Source: Acuticoccus sp. I52.16.1 | GTDB taxonomy: Bacteria; Pseudomonadota; Alphaproteobacteria; Rhizobiales; Amorphaceae | DNA: 64,000 nt | Assembly (NCBI RefSeq): GCF_022865125.1 | Contig: NZ_CP094828.1 | Location: forward strand, 558,001 to 622,000 | Direction: 5' to 3' | Shown: positions 24,138 through 33,193 of the stretch, one piece after another | Position numbering within the stretch: position 1 is the stretch's first letter | Layout: every line of letters begins with the position of its first letter | The notes under the pieces: model-generated | What the model was told of the DNA's origin: nothing | Databases searched by the model: none | Seen by the model: only the letters and a program-made list of their open reading frames with translations | Translations under genes and position numbers: made by a program

Positions 24138-24895
24138 CCGACGCACAGCGCCTCGCCGCCGCCTTCGTGAGCGGCGGCCCCCTCACCGAGCTGACCCAGC
24201 CGCCGGCGGACGTCGCCGCGGCCTACGAGATCCAGGACGCGATGCGGGCCGCCCTCGGCAAGCCCATCGCCGGCTGGAAACTGGCGCAGACCGTGCCCCC
24301 GGCGCAGGCCGCCGCCGGCCTCGACGCGCCGACCGTCTCGCCGCTCCTTGAGGGGATGATCTACCCCGACGGGACCGAGTTTCCGGCCGACCGCTTCCTC
24401 TCCCCGGAGGCGGAGGCGGAGATCGTGCTGGAACTCGCCGACGCGATCACCGCACCGGCGACGCCCGACGAGGTGAAGGCGGCGTGCGCGGGCTACCGCC
24501 TGGCGATCGAGATGGCCGACAGCCGCTATGCGGACAAGCCGTCGATGGGCGCCAAGGCGGTGATCGCCGACATGAACTCCTCCAACGCGCTGATCATCGG
24601 CGAGCTGCGGCCGATCGACGGCATGCTGGCGGTCGCGCGCGGCCCGCTGACGCTGACGCTGGGCGACGGCACGGTGTTGCAGCCGCTCGGCGCGGACTGG
24701 CGGCCCAACCCGTTCGAGGTGGTGGCGTTCCTGTCGCAGTTCGCGACGGCGCGCGGGCACACGCTGGAGGCGGGCGCGGTGATCACCACCGGCACGCATA
24801 CCAAGCCGACCCGCACCGGTCCGGGCACGATCACCGCGACTTTCGAAGGCGTCGGCAGCGTGTCCTGCAAGGTGCCGGCGCTGCGCGGCGCCTGA
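24134..24895 (+). CDS. FAH-fold hydratase/dehydratase (2-keto-4-pentenoate hydratase-like)
   Basis: This 253-residue protein follows the MhpD pattern: 'AAYEIQDAMRAALGKPIAGWKLAQT' (about 35-60), 'EAEAEIVLELADAI' with acidic metal ligands, 'RLAIEMADSRYADKPSMGAKAVIADMNSSNALIIGE', and 'ALGADWRPNPFEVVAFLSQF... ITTGTHTKPT'. Such enzymes hydrate 2-keto-4-pentenoates in meta-cleavage pathways, while other FAH-fold proteins dehydrate 2-keto-3-deoxy sugar acids. The ATGA overlap with a ketoglutaric-semialdehyde-type dehydrogenase favours the second role, making 2,5-dioxopentanoate for it. No aromatic ring-cleavage gene is nearby. Confidence 0.82.
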   Translation: MTDAQRLAAAFVSGGPLTELTQPPADVAAAYEIQDAMRAALGKPIAGWKLAQTVPPAQAAAGLDAPTVSPLLEGMIYPDGTEFPADRFLSPEAEAEIVLELADAITAPATPDEVKAACAGYRLAIEMADSRYADKPSMGAKAVIADMNSSNALIIGELRPIDGMLAVARGPLTLTLGDGTVLQPLGADWRPNPFEVVAFLSQFATARGHTLEAGAVITTGTHTKPTRTGPGTITATFEGVGSVSCKVPALRGA

Positions 24896-24988
24896 TGCAT
24901 GATCGCCGTGCGCCGCCACCGGCGCACGGCCCATACCGCGCCGACCGCGCCACGACGTAGGGCGGCGGCCCACCCAGGAGGCCCCGCC

Positions 24989-25345
24989 ATGCTCGATCGT
25001 CTTGCCGCCGCCGCGCTGATGCTCGCGGTCCTCGCAGCCGGTACCGGCGCACCGCCCGCCGCGGCGCAGAGCTACGACTGCTCCAAGGTGATGGCCGCCG
25101 ACGAGAAGGCCGTGTGCAACTCCCCCCGCCTCTCCGCGCTCGACGACGAGATGGCGAAGCTCTACGACGCCATCCGCCGCTGCGCGCTGATGGGAACGCG
25201 CGGCGAGGTGACCGACAGCCAGCACACCTTCATGGCCGAGCGCGCCGCCTGCGGGGCCGACGACGCCTGCCTGACGTCCCTCTACACCGACCGCGTCGCC
25301 ACCCTGGGCAAGATCAAACGCGAGATGGGCCCCGGCGCCTGCTGA
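24989..25345 (+). CDS. Secreted DUF1311 / LprI-like small protein
   Basis: The 118-residue precursor has a signal peptide (MLDRLAAAALMLAVLAAGTGAPPAAA/QSYDC) and six cysteines in the mature part. The segment 'YDCSKVMAADEKAVCNSPRLSALDDEMAKLYDA' matches the DUF1311/LprI N-terminal repeat (C...K....E..IC..P.L..LD..L...Y), found in lysozyme-inhibitor-like periplasmic proteins. The ATG at 24989 has CAGGAGG at good distance. It probably folds through disulphides in the periplasm; its function is unknown. It is the last gene before convergent trmJ. Confidence 0.85.
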   Translation: MLDRLAAAALMLAVLAAGTGAPPAAAQSYDCSKVMAADEKAVCNSPRLSALDDEMAKLYDAIRRCALMGTRGEVTDSQHTFMAERAACGADDACLTSLYTDRVATLGKIKREMGPGAC

Positions 25346-25351
25346 GCCTCC

Positions 25352-25368
25352 CCCGCCGGCCCGGCGGG
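25352..25368. terminator. Hairpin between convergent DUF1311 and trmJ genes
   Basis: CCCGCC/GGCGGG with a 5-nt loop forms a perfect 6-bp stem in the 54-bp gap between convergent stops. It could end both transcripts; no T-runs flank it. Confidence 0.4.
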
Positions 25369-25399
25369 CGCGCGCGGGCGCCCGTCTTGCGCGCCGCCC

Positions 25400-26170
25400 T
25401 CAGTCGCCCGAACGCGGCGGGCGCTGTGGGTCGAGGTGGTTCAGGACGCCGCGCAGGGTGCGGACCTGTTGGCGGTCCCACCCCGCGTCGGACAGTGTCG
25501 TGAAGAGGTTGCGCTCCATGCGCTCGGCCATCCCCTCGGGCCGGAAATAGCCCGTCGGCTTCAGCAGCGAGACGAGGTGGCGCCACAGGCCCGTTACTTC
25601 CTGGCGCGTCGCGGGCGGTTGATCGGGCGGCGGCGCGGCCGGAAGCTCGCGCGCGACACGGCGCCATTCGTACGCCATCAGCAGCACCGATTGGGCGATG
25701 TTCAGCGAGGCGAATTCCGGATCCACCGGGAACGACACGATGATCGAGGCGAGCGCCACTTCCTCGTTCTGCAGGCCCCATCTCTCGCGGCCGAAGAGGA
25801 TGCCCGTCGGCCCGGTGCGCGTCTCGGCGACGAGTTCGGCGAGTCCCGCCTCCGGCCCCTCGACCCGCTTCGTCATGTCGCGCGGGCGGCGCGTGGTGGC
25901 GATCACGAAGGTGAGGTCCGCGATCGCCTCCTCCAACGTGGCGAAGACGCGCGCATTGTCGATCACGTGAGCCGCGCCCGACGAGGCGGCGCGGGCCTTC
26001 TCGTTGGGCCAGCCGTCACGCGGGGCGACGAGGCGCAGGTCGGTGACGCCGAAGTTGGCCATCGCCCGCGCGGCGGTGCCGATATTCTCGCCGAGCTGCG
26101 GCTCGACGAGGACGACGGCGGGGGGCGGCACTAAGGTCGGTGCCGCAACTTCCTTCGTGGCATCGGTCAT
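25400..26170 (-). CDS. trmJ: tRNA (cytidine/uridine-2'-O-)-methyltransferase, TrmJ-like SPOUT family
   Basis: At 256 residues it shows the three SPOUT motifs: '[28 protein letters not shown]' (motif 1, with Asn and Arg), '[22 protein letters not shown]' (motif 2) and '[19 protein letters not shown]' (motif 3). The alpha-helical C-terminal third ([37 protein letters not shown]) is the TrmJ tRNA-binding tail. It methylates the 2'-OH of residue 32 in tRNAs with SAM. It is divergent from icd, with 63 bp between starts. Confidence 0.9.
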   Translation of the reverse strand: MTDATKEVAAPTLVPPPAVVLVEPQLGENIGTAARAMANFGVTDLRLVAPRDGWPNEKARAASSGAAHVIDNARVFATLEEAIADLTFVIATTRRPRDMTKRVEGPEAGLAELVAETRTGPTGILFGRERWGLQNEEVALASIIVSFPVDPEFASLNIAQSVLLMAYEWRRVARELPAAPPPDQPPATRQEVTGLWRHLVSLLKPTGYFRPEGMAERMERNLFTTLSDAGWDRQQVRTLRGVLNHLDPQRPPRSGD

Positions 26171-26233
26171 GCTAAGGCGGCGCCCAGATCCGCGGTGAAC
26201 GCGGAATGTCCCTTAAAGACGCAAGGTCCTGGA

Positions 26234-27451
26234 ATGGCGAAGATCAAGGTTGCAAACCCCGTCGTAGAGTTGGACGGGGACGAGATGACCCGCATCATCT
26301 GGCAGTACATCAAAGACAAGCTGATCCACCCGTACCTGGACATCGACCTCGAATATTACGACCTCGGTGTCGAGCACCGCGACGCCACCGACGACCAGGT
26401 CACGGTCGACGCGGCCAACGCCATCAAGCGTCACGGCGTCGGCGTCAAGTGCGCGACGATTACGCCGGACGAGGCGCGCGTGGAAGAGTTCGGCCTCAAG
26501 AAGATGTATCGTTCCCCCAACGGGACGATCCGCAACATCCTCGGCGGCGTCATTTTCCGTGAGCCGATCATCTGCCGCAACGTGCCGCGGCTGGTGCCGG
26601 GCTGGACCGAGCCGATCATCATCGGCCGTCACGCCTTCGGCGACCAGTACCGCGCGACCGACTTCGTGGTGCCGGGCAAGGGCAAGCTGACCTTGACGTT
26701 CACGCCCGAGGGCGGCGAGCCGCAAGAGCACCAGGTGTTCGACTTCCCGGGCGGCGGCGTCGCGATGGCGATGTACAATCTCGACGATTCGATCCGCGAT
26801 TTCGCCCGCGCCTCCATGAACTACGGCCTGATGCGCGGCGTGCCGGTCTACCTCTCCACGAAGAACACCATCATGAAGGCCTACGACGGGCGCTTCAAAG
26901 ACATCTTCCAGGAGATCTACGACGCCGAGTTCGCGGCCGACTTCAAGGCCAAGGGCATCACCTACGAGCACCGCCTGATCGACGACATGGTCGCCTCGGC
27001 GATGAAGTGGTCCGGCGGCTACGTCTGGGCGTGCAAGAACTACGACGGCGACGTCCAGTCCGATACGGTCGCCCAGGGCTTCGGCTCGCTGGGCCTGATG
27101 ACCTCGGTGCTGATGACCCCGGACGGTCAGACGGTCGAGGCCGAGGCCGCGCACGGCACGGTCACGCGCCACTACCGCCAGCACCAGCGCGGCGAGCAGA
27201 CGTCGACCAACTCCACGGCGTCGATCTTCGCGTGGTCGCGTGGCCTCGCCCACCGCGCCAAGCTCGACGGCAACGACGACCTGAAGATGTTCGCCGACAC
27301 GCTGGAGAAGGCCACCGTCGGCTGCATCGAGGACGGGCACATGACGAAGGACCTCGCGCTCCTCGTCGGTGCCGACCAGGGCTGGGAGACGACGACCGGC
27401 TTCCTCGATTCGGTCTCCGCCCGCCTCGAGAAGGACGTGGCGAAGGCGTAA
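26234..27451 (+). CDS. icd: NADP-dependent isocitrate dehydrogenase (eukaryote-like homodimeric type)
   Basis: The 405-residue enzyme shows '[22 protein letters not shown]', the phosphorylation-loop and substrate region '[33 protein letters not shown]', '[18 protein letters not shown]', and the metal-ligand region '[55 protein letters not shown]' followed by '[14 protein letters not shown]'. It converts isocitrate to 2-oxoglutarate with NADP+ in the TCA cycle. The start ATG at 26234 gives the canonical MAKIKV N-terminus. A strong intrinsic terminator follows the stop. Confidence 0.96.
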   Translation: MAKIKVANPVVELDGDEMTRIIWQYIKDKLIHPYLDIDLEYYDLGVEHRDATDDQVTVDAANAIKRHGVGVKCATITPDEARVEEFGLKKMYRSPNGTIRNILGGVIFREPIICRNVPRLVPGWTEPIIIGRHAFGDQYRATDFVVPGKGKLTLTFTPEGGEPQEHQVFDFPGGGVAMAMYNLDDSIRDFARASMNYGLMRGVPVYLSTKNTIMKAYDGRFKDIFQEIYDAEFAADFKAKGITYEHRLIDDMVASAMKWSGGYVWACKNYDGDVQSDTVAQGFGSLGLMTSVLMTPDGQTVEAEAAHGTVTRHYRQHQRGEQTSTNSTASIFAWSRGLAHRAKLDGNDDLKMFADTLEKATVGCIEDGHMTKDLALLVGADQGWETTTGFLDSVSARLEKDVAKA

Positions 27452-27478
27452 GCGCCCGCCCATCGCCGACGACGACCG

Positions 27479-27505
27479 AAGAGCGGGCCCCGGCCCGCTC
27501 TTTTT
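27479..27505 (+). terminator. Rho-independent terminator of icd
   Basis: AAGAGCGGG and CCCGCTCTT form a stem around CCCCGG, followed by a run of five T from 27501. It lies 28 bp after the icd stop. This is the only textbook intrinsic terminator in the window. Confidence 0.85.
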
Positions 27506-27583
27506 CGTCGGCCAGCGGCCAGAGCGCATTTTCGTCGGCCAGCGGCCGGAGCCCGTTTTTCGCCGGCCAGCGGCCGGAGCCCA
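27502..27583. repeat. Three tandem 27-bp repeats downstream of icd
   Basis: Three copies of about 27 bp start at 27502, 27529 and 27556, each reading TTTTCGtCGGCCAGCGGCCg then AGCcCa with small changes. The core CCGGCCAGCGGCCGG is self-complementary, so each unit can fold. The third copy runs up to the ribosome-binding area of the following methyltransferase gene. The frame is open through all copies, so part could even be translated, but I see no protein signal. Confidence 0.8.
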
Positions 27584-27597
27584 TGGGAGCGCATGAG

Positions 27598-28263
27598 ATG
27601 TTCGACGATCCCGCCGCGGTCGCACGGTACGCCGACGGGCCGCCCCGACAGGTGCCGGGCTTTCACGACCTGCACACGATGGCGCTGGTGCTCCTCTCCG
27701 GCCACGTGCCGGCGCGGGGGCGCGTGTTGGTCCTGGGCGCGGGCGGCGGCCTGGAGCTGAAGGCGTTCGCCGCCGCACGTCCCGGCTGGCGTTTCGACGG
27801 GGTCGACCCGTCGGCCGAGATGCTGGGCCTCGCCGCCGCCAACACGGCCCCCTTCGCCGCGCGCATCGCCCTGATCGAGGGCACGATCGACGCCGCCCCC
27901 GCCGGCCCGTTCGACGGCGCGGTGTGCCTGCTGACGCTCCACTTCATCGCGCCCGACGAACGCCGGCGCACGCTGGAGGCGCTGCGCGCGCGGATGGCGC
28001 CCGGGGCTCCGCTCGTCGTCGCGCATCACAGCGTGTCGCGGGAGCCGGCGGAACGCGCGTTCTGGCTGGCGCAGTACGCCGGGTTCGCGGCCGAGAAAGG
28101 CGTCGACCCGGAGCGCGCCGCCAAGGCCGGCGCGTCGATCGCGCAGCATCTGCCGCTGCTGGCGCCGGAGGAGGACGAGGCGATCCTGGCCGCCGCCGGC
28201 TTCACGGACATACGCCTCTTCTATGCCGCCTTCAGCTTCCGCGGTTGGGTCGCCGTCGCGTGA
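27598..28263 (+). CDS. Class I SAM-dependent methyltransferase
   Basis: The 221-residue protein has motif I 'VLVLGAGGGLELKAFAAARPGWRFDGVDPSAEMLGLAA' (about residues 40-80), an acidic motif II (VDPS), 'PFDGAVCLLTLHFIAPDERRRTLEALRARMAPGAPLVVAHHS' and a final 'FYAAFSFRGWVAV' strand. It most resembles the methyltransferase_25/11 type that acts on small molecules. I chose the ATG at 27598, with GGGAG eight bases upstream; an in-frame ATG at 27583 is possible. Substrate unknown. It stands alone between the icd terminator and a RidA-like gene. Confidence 0.8.
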   Translation: MFDDPAAVARYADGPPRQVPGFHDLHTMALVLLSGHVPARGRVLVLGAGGGLELKAFAAARPGWRFDGVDPSAEMLGLAAANTAPFAARIALIEGTIDAAPAGPFDGAVCLLTLHFIAPDERRRTLEALRARMAPGAPLVVAHHSVSREPAERAFWLAQYAGFAAEKGVDPERAAKAGASIAQHLPLLAPEEDEAILAAAGFTDIRLFYAAFSFRGWVAVA

Positions 28264-28349
28264 CGCGGGCGCCGTGTGAGGCGCGTGGCAGCCGTATTGC
28301 ATTCCATCGGCGACGGCAGACGCCGACCACCCTTGATGGAGCCACCCAC

Positions 28350-28832
28350 ATGTTCAGGACGATGACCCGCGCCGCGGCGCTGGCGACCGCGCTCGCCCTC
28401 CCCCTCGCTGCCGCCGCCCAGGAGGGCGACACGGCCCCCAACGGCGTCGTGACGCTCTACCCGGACGGGATGTTCCCGCCGACCGGCACCTGGAACCTCG
28501 CCACCCGCGCGGGCGACTTCGTCTACGTGGCGGGGATGCGCGGCATCGTGCCGGAGACGAACACGCTGGCGGAGGGCAACGAGGCGCGCGTCCGGCAGGC
28601 GTTCGTGAACATGCAGACCATCGCCGCCTCGCAAGGAGCGACGTTGCAGGACGCGGTGCGCATCGTCGTCTACGTGACGGACATGTACCGCTACCGCCCG
28701 ATCGTGAACCAGATTCAAGAGGAACTCTGGGCCGGCCGCCCCTACCCGCCGCGCACGATCATCGAGGTCGACCGGCTGAACCAGGACGACATCGTCGAGG
28801 TCGAGGGAACGTTCTACGCGCCGCGGAGCTAG
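28350..28832 (+). CDS. Secreted RidA-family protein
   Basis: A 160-residue precursor with a clear signal peptide (MFRTMTRAAALATALALPLAAAA/QEGD) followed by a RidA domain: 'TWNLATRAGDFVYVAGMRGIVPETNTLAEGNEARVRQAFVNMQTIAASQGATLQDAVRIVVYVTDMYRYRPIVNQIQEELWAGRPYPPRTIIEVDRLNQDDIVEVEGTFYAP'. The PPRTIIEV motif keeps the functional Arg, so deaminase activity is possible. Most RidA proteins are cytoplasmic; export to the periplasm points to another substrate. The ATG at 28350 is set by the signal sequence; no strong ribosome site is seen. Confidence 0.87.
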   Translation: MFRTMTRAAALATALALPLAAAAQEGDTAPNGVVTLYPDGMFPPTGTWNLATRAGDFVYVAGMRGIVPETNTLAEGNEARVRQAFVNMQTIAASQGATLQDAVRIVVYVTDMYRYRPIVNQIQEELWAGRPYPPRTIIEVDRLNQDDIVEVEGTFYAPRS

Positions 28833-28919
28833 GGCGGATCGGCGGGCGGGGGCGGGGTCCATCGTCAGCGGAAGCGGCATCTGCTAAGCGCCTGCCGTCA
28901 TCGTGAAGGATACCCGCCT

Positions 28920-29279
28920 TTGTCCGCCATACCCGTCCCGGTCGCGACGATCGGCCTGCTCATCGCTTCCAACGTCTTCATGACGTTCGCCTGGTACGGG
29001 CACCTCAAGTTCAAGGCCGCGCCGCTGGTGGCGGTGATCCTGGTGAGCTGGGGTATCGCGCTGTTCGAGTACATCCTGCAGGTGCCGGCGAACCGGATCG
29101 GCTACGGCACCTTCAGCGGCGCGCAGCTGAAGACCATCCAGGAGGTCATCACCCTGTCGGTCTTCATGATCTTCTCGGCGACCTACCTGGGGGAGCCGAT
29201 CCGCTGGAACCACGCCGTCGGCTTCGCGCTGATCGCCGGCGGCGCATGGTTCGTGTTCCACGAGTTCGGGCGCGGCTGA
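28920..29279 (+). CDS. DMT-like membrane protein, DUF486 family
   Basis: A 119-residue protein with four hydrophobic helices and the DUF486 pattern 'TIGLLIASNVFMTFAWYGHLKFKAAPLVAVILVSWGIALFEYILQVPANRIGYGTFSGAQLKTIQEVITLSVFMIFSATYLGEPIRWNH'. The family is related to small drug/metabolite transporters but has no known substrate. The start is a TTG preceded by AAGGA at eight bases. It converges on mfd, with 4 bp between the stops. Confidence 0.88.
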   Translation: MSAIPVPVATIGLLIASNVFMTFAWYGHLKFKAAPLVAVILVSWGIALFEYILQVPANRIGYGTFSGAQLKTIQEVITLSVFMIFSATYLGEPIRWNHAVGFALIAGGAWFVFHEFGRG

Positions 29280-29283
29280 CGGC

Positions 29284-32200
29284 TCACGCGGCCGCCTTCT
29301 CCTCCTGCTCGGCGAGCTTGGCCATCTTGGTCAACAGGACCGCGACGCCCTTGGTGCGCTTGTCGGGATCGGGCCAGTCGCGGATGAAGACCACCTTCTG
29401 GTCCGGGCGCATCTTGGCGAGCGAGCCCTCGCCGGCGATCATCTGGACGAGCCCCGAGGCGTTGTTGAACTCGTTGTTGCGGAACGAGACGACGCAGCCC
29501 TTCGGCCCGGCGTCGATCTTCTCGACGTTGGCGCGCCGGCACAGGCTCTTGATGTAGACGATCTTCATCAGCCACTCGACCTCCTCCGGCACCTTGCCGA
29601 AACGGTCGACCAGCTCGGCGCCGAACGCGTCGATAGATTGCGCGTCGTCGAGGTCGGCGAGGCGGCGGTAGAGGCTCATGCGCAGCTGCAGATCGGGAAT
29701 GTAGTCCTCCGGGATCAGCACCGGGATGCCGACCGAGATGTGCGGCGACCACTGGTCCGGCGCCTCTTCGTCGGAGCCCGATTTCAAGGTCGCCACCGCC
29801 TCCTCCAGCATCGACTGGTAGAGCTCGAAGCCGACCTCCTTGATGTGCCCCGACTGCTCTTCTCCCAGGAGGTTGCCCGCGCCTCGAATGTCGAGATCGT
29901 GGGAGGCGAGCTGGAAGCCGGCGCCCAGCGTGTCGAGCGAGGAGAGCACCTTGAGACGCCGCTGCGCCGGGCCGGTCAGCGTCTTGTCCACCGGCGTCGT
30001 CATCAGCGCGTAGGCTCTGGTCTTGGACCGGCCGACGCGGCCGCGGATCTGGTAGAGCTGCGCCAGGCCGAACATGTCCGCCCGGTGGACGATCAGCGTG
30101 TTGGCGGTCGGGATATCGAGCCCCGATTCCACGATGGTCGTCGCCAGCAGCACGTCGTACTGCCCGTCGTAGAAGGCGTTCATCACATCGTCGAGCTCGG
30201 TCGGCGACATCTGCCCGTGCGCGACGGCGACCTTCACCTCCGGCACGTGCTGCTCCAGAAACTCCTTCTGACCCGCGAGGTCCGACACGCGCGGGCAGAC
30301 GTAGAAGGACTGGCCGCCGCGGTAGCGCTCCCGCAGGAGCGCCTCGCGGATCGTCAGCGCGTCGAACGGGGTCACGAACGTGCGCACCGTCAGCCGGTCG
30401 ACCGGCGGCGTCGCGATGAGCGACAGCTCGCGCACGCCGGTGAGGGCGAGCTGCATCGTGCGCGGGATCGGCGTCGCCGAGAGGGTGAGCACGTGGACGT
30501 CGGACTTGATCTCCTTCAGCCGCTCCTTGTGCTTGACGCCGAACTTCTGCTCCTCGTCGACGATCAGCAGGCCGAGGTCGCGGAACTCGATCCCCTTGGC
30601 GAGGAGCGCGTGAGTGCCGACGATGATGTCGACGTCGCCGTTCTTCAGCCCCGCCTTCACCTCGCGCATATGCTTGGGGCCAACGAGGCGCGAGGCCTGC
30701 TCGACACGCAAGGGCAGGCCGGCGAAGCGTTCGGCGAAGGTCTTGTAGTGCTGGCGCGCGAGGAGCGTCGTCGGCACGATCAGCGCCACCTGCTTGCCGT
30801 CCATCGCGGCGAGGAAGGCGGCACGAATCGCCACCTCCGTCTTGCCGAAGCCGACGTCGCCGCACACCAGGCGGTCCATCGGCGTGCCTTTGGCGAGGTC
30901 CTCGGCCACCGCCTCGATGGCGGAGAGCTGGTCGTCGGTCTCGTTGTAGGGAAACTTGGCGACGAACTCGTCGTAGACGCCGGTCGCCGGCTCGATCACC
31001 GGGGCCTTCTTCAGGAGGCGCTGCGCGGCGGTCTTGATGAGACCGTCGGCGATCTCGCGCACGCGCTCCTTCATCTTCGCCTTGCGCGCCTGCCAGCCTG
31101 CGCCGCCCAGCTTGTCGAGGACGACGCCCTCGGTGTCCGCCGCGCCGTAGCGGGACAGGAGGTCGATGTTCTCGACCGGCAGGTAGAGTTTGTCGTCCTT
31201 CTGATAGGCGATCTCGACGCAGTCGTGCGGCGCGCCGGCGGCCTCCAGCGTCTTGAGGCCGATGAACCGGCCGATGCCGTGGTCGACGTGGACGACGAGG
31301 TCGCCCTCCGCCAGCGAGGATGCCTCGGTAAGGAAGTTGGCGTCGCGCTTGCGCTTGCGGCTGGAGGAGACGAGACGGTCGCCCAGAACGTCCTGCTCGG
31401 CGACGATGACGTAGTTGGGCGTCTCGAACCCGGTCTCCAGCTCCATCACCGTGAGCGCGGCCTCGGCCTTGGGGAGCGCGCCGGCCTCCTCGATCGTGCC
31501 GACTTCGGTCATCGCACCGACGCCGTGGTCGCGCAGCACCTGCGCCATGCGCGAGCGCGAGCCCTCCGACCATGAGGCGATGATCGGCCGCCGCCCGTCC
31601 TTGCGGATCGCGTTCACATGGTCGACCAGGGAGACGAAGATGTTGACGTTGCCGGCCGAGCGCTCCGCCGCGAACGAGCGGCCGACCTTGCCGCCCGCCG
31701 GGATCGTCAACTGCTCGGGCCGCTCCGGCTCGTCGAACGGCGACAGGCGGATGACGCGGTGCCCCTCCAGCATCTCCTCGGTGGAGAGGCCGGTGAGGTA
31801 GAGTTCGTCGGTCGGCAGCGGGTTGTAGGGCGCGCCCTTGAGCGACTGCTCGATCGCCGTGGTGCGGGCCGCATAGTGGTCCTCGATCTCGGCGACGCGC
31901 TTGGCGACGGCGTCCTCGGCCAGGTGGTCGATCACCATCGGAGCGCCGGGCACGTAGTCGAACACCGTCGCGAGGCCCTCGTGGAAGAGCGGCATCCAAT
32001 GCTCGACGCCCGCCGCGCGCACGCCTTCGGAGACGGAGTGGTAGAGGATGTCGTCCTTCGTGGCGGCGCCGAAGCGGCGCAGGTAGCCCTCGCGGAAGCG
32101 CGAGATGGTCTCCTCGTCGAGGATCACCTCGCTCATCGGGATCAGCTCGATCATCGGCCACTGGCCGGTGGTGCGCTGCGTGTCGGGATCGAACGGGCGG

Positions 32201-32838
32201 ATCGTCTCCAGCGTGTCGCCGAAGAAGTCGAGCCGGACGGGCTGCTCGGTGCCGGGCGCGTAGAGGTCGACGATGCCGCCGCGTACCGCATATTCACCCG
32301 CCTCGCGCACCGTGGGCGTGCGCAGGAAGGCGTTGTCCTCCAGCCAGGCGAGGACGTCCTTCATGACGACGTCCGATCCGGCGGCGTGGCGCAGCGTGGC
32401 GCGGCGGATCACCTCCGGCTTGGGCGCACGCTGCAGGATGGCGTTGGCGGTGGTCAGCACCACCATCGGTCCGTCGCCGGCCTTGCGCGCGGCGAGTGTC
32501 GCCAGTGCGGCGGCGCGGCGTGCCTGGACGAGCGCGGAGGGCGAGGCGCGATCGTAGGGCATGCAGTCCCAAGCCGGCAGGCGCACCACCGCCAGCTCCG
32601 GCGCGAAGAAGGCGAGCGCGTTCTCCGCCGCCTTCAGCCGCGCCCCGTCGCGCGCGACGAACATCACCGCATCGCCCGTCGCGGCGGCCATCGTGGCGAG
32701 AACCTCGCCTTCCATGCCGTCGGGGACTTGCGTCACGGTCAATTCGCGCGGCAAATCCGGTTCGGCGAGCCGCTTCAGGCTCGGCTTGGCAAGTTCCTTG
32801 ATTTCGGCGATCGAGAGCGCCTGCGCCTTTTTGGCCAT
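29284..32838 (-). CDS. mfd: Transcription-repair coupling factor Mfd
   Basis: At 1184 residues it has the full Mfd plan: an N-terminal UvrB-homology region ('GDAVMFVARDGARLKAAENALAFFAPELAVVRLPAWDCMPYDRASPS'), the RNA-polymerase-interacting CarD-like domain ('SSLAEGDLVVHVDHGIGRFIGLKTL'), then a RecG-like motor with Walker A 'CGDVGFGKTEVAIRAAF', the DEEQ box (LLIVDEEQKFGVKHKERLK), 'TLSATPIPRTM' and 'RGRVGRSKTRAYALM', and a C-terminal TRCF domain. It removes stalled RNA polymerase and recruits UvrA. The ATG at 32838 touches the sdhE stop (TGATG), so the two are coupled. Confidence 0.97.
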   Translation of the reverse strand: MAKKAQALSIAEIKELAKPSLKRLAEPDLPRELTVTQVPDGMEGEVLATMAAATGDAVMFVARDGARLKAAENALAFFAPELAVVRLPAWDCMPYDRASPSALVQARRAAALATLAARKAGDGPMVVLTTANAILQRAPKPEVIRRATLRHAAGSDVVMKDVLAWLEDNAFLRTPTVREAGEYAVRGGIVDLYAPGTEQPVRLDFFGDTLETIRPFDPDTQRTTGQWPMIELIPMSEVILDEETISRFREGYLRRFGAATKDDILYHSVSEGVRAAGVEHWMPLFHEGLATVFDYVPGAPMVIDHLAEDAVAKRVAEIEDHYAARTTAIEQSLKGAPYNPLPTDELYLTGLSTEEMLEGHRVIRLSPFDEPERPEQLTIPAGGKVGRSFAAERSAGNVNIFVSLVDHVNAIRKDGRRPIIASWSEGSRSRMAQVLRDHGVGAMTEVGTIEEAGALPKAEAALTVMELETGFETPNYVIVAEQDVLGDRLVSSSRKRKRDANFLTEASSLAEGDLVVHVDHGIGRFIGLKTLEAAGAPHDCVEIAYQKDDKLYLPVENIDLLSRYGAADTEGVVLDKLGGAGWQARKAKMKERVREIADGLIKTAAQRLLKKAPVIEPATGVYDEFVAKFPYNETDDQLSAIEAVAEDLAKGTPMDRLVCGDVGFGKTEVAIRAAFLAAMDGKQVALIVPTTLLARQHYKTFAERFAGLPLRVEQASRLVGPKHMREVKAGLKNGDVDIIVGTHALLAKGIEFRDLGLLIVDEEQKFGVKHKERLKEIKSDVHVLTLSATPIPRTMQLALTGVRELSLIATPPVDRLTVRTFVTPFDALTIREALLRERYRGGQSFYVCPRVSDLAGQKEFLEQHVPEVKVAVAHGQMSPTELDDVMNAFYDGQYDVLLATTIVESGLDIPTANTLIVHRADMFGLAQLYQIRGRVGRSKTRAYALMTTPVDKTLTGPAQRRLKVLSSLDTLGAGFQLASHDLDIRGAGNLLGEEQSGHIKEVGFELYQSMLEEAVATLKSGSDEEAPDQWSPHISVGIPVLIPEDYIPDLQLRMSLYRRLADLDDAQSIDAFGAELVDRFGKVPEEVEWLMKIVYIKSLCRRANVEKIDAGPKGCVVSFRNNEFNNASGLVQMIAGEGSLAKMRPDQKVVFIRDWPDPDKRTKGVAVLLTKMAKLAEQEEKAAA

Positions 32839-33119
32839 CACCCTGCCTTGTGAAACGCGATGACGCGATAAAGAACCGCGCTCTGATGATTTTCGGGAAT
32901 ATCGGTCTGCTCGGTGATCCAGGCATAAAGCTCCGGATCGGGGACGCTCATCAGAGCCTCCATCTCGGCGACGTCGGCTTCGCTCCACTCCTCGATGGTG
33001 GCGTCGGCGAAGCGGCCGAGCAGGAGGTCCATCTCGCGGGTGCCGCGGTGCCAGGTGTGGAAAAGCAGGCGCTTCTTGCGCGGGTCGAGACCTGCGGAGG
33101 AACGGGTCGTACCGGACAT
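32838..33119 (-). CDS. sdhE: FAD assembly factor SdhE
   Basis: A 93-residue helical protein with the SdhE signature RGTRE (R25-E29, the RGxxE motif that contacts the flavoprotein) in 'RKKRLLFHTWHRGTREMDLLLGRFAD' and 'EALMSVPDPELYAWITEQTDIPE'. SdhE promotes covalent FAD attachment to SdhA. The start at the ATG at 33119 gives a standard length. It shares one base with the mfd start codon. Divergent to recG, with a 74-bp gap, an arrangement common in alphaproteobacteria. Confidence 0.93.
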   Translation of the reverse strand: MSGTTRSSAGLDPRKKRLLFHTWHRGTREMDLLLGRFADATIEEWSEADVAEMEALMSVPDPELYAWITEQTDIPENHQSAVLYRVIAFHKAG

Positions 33120-33193
33120 ACTTCTCTTTCCGCGCACGTTGAAACGTGGCATATCACAACGCAAGATGGTCGGCCGTCCGGGAGGACGCCGAC

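Noticed and set aside
27502-27583. CRISPR array
   Set aside because: The repeats are directly tandem with no spacers and there are no cas genes in the window.
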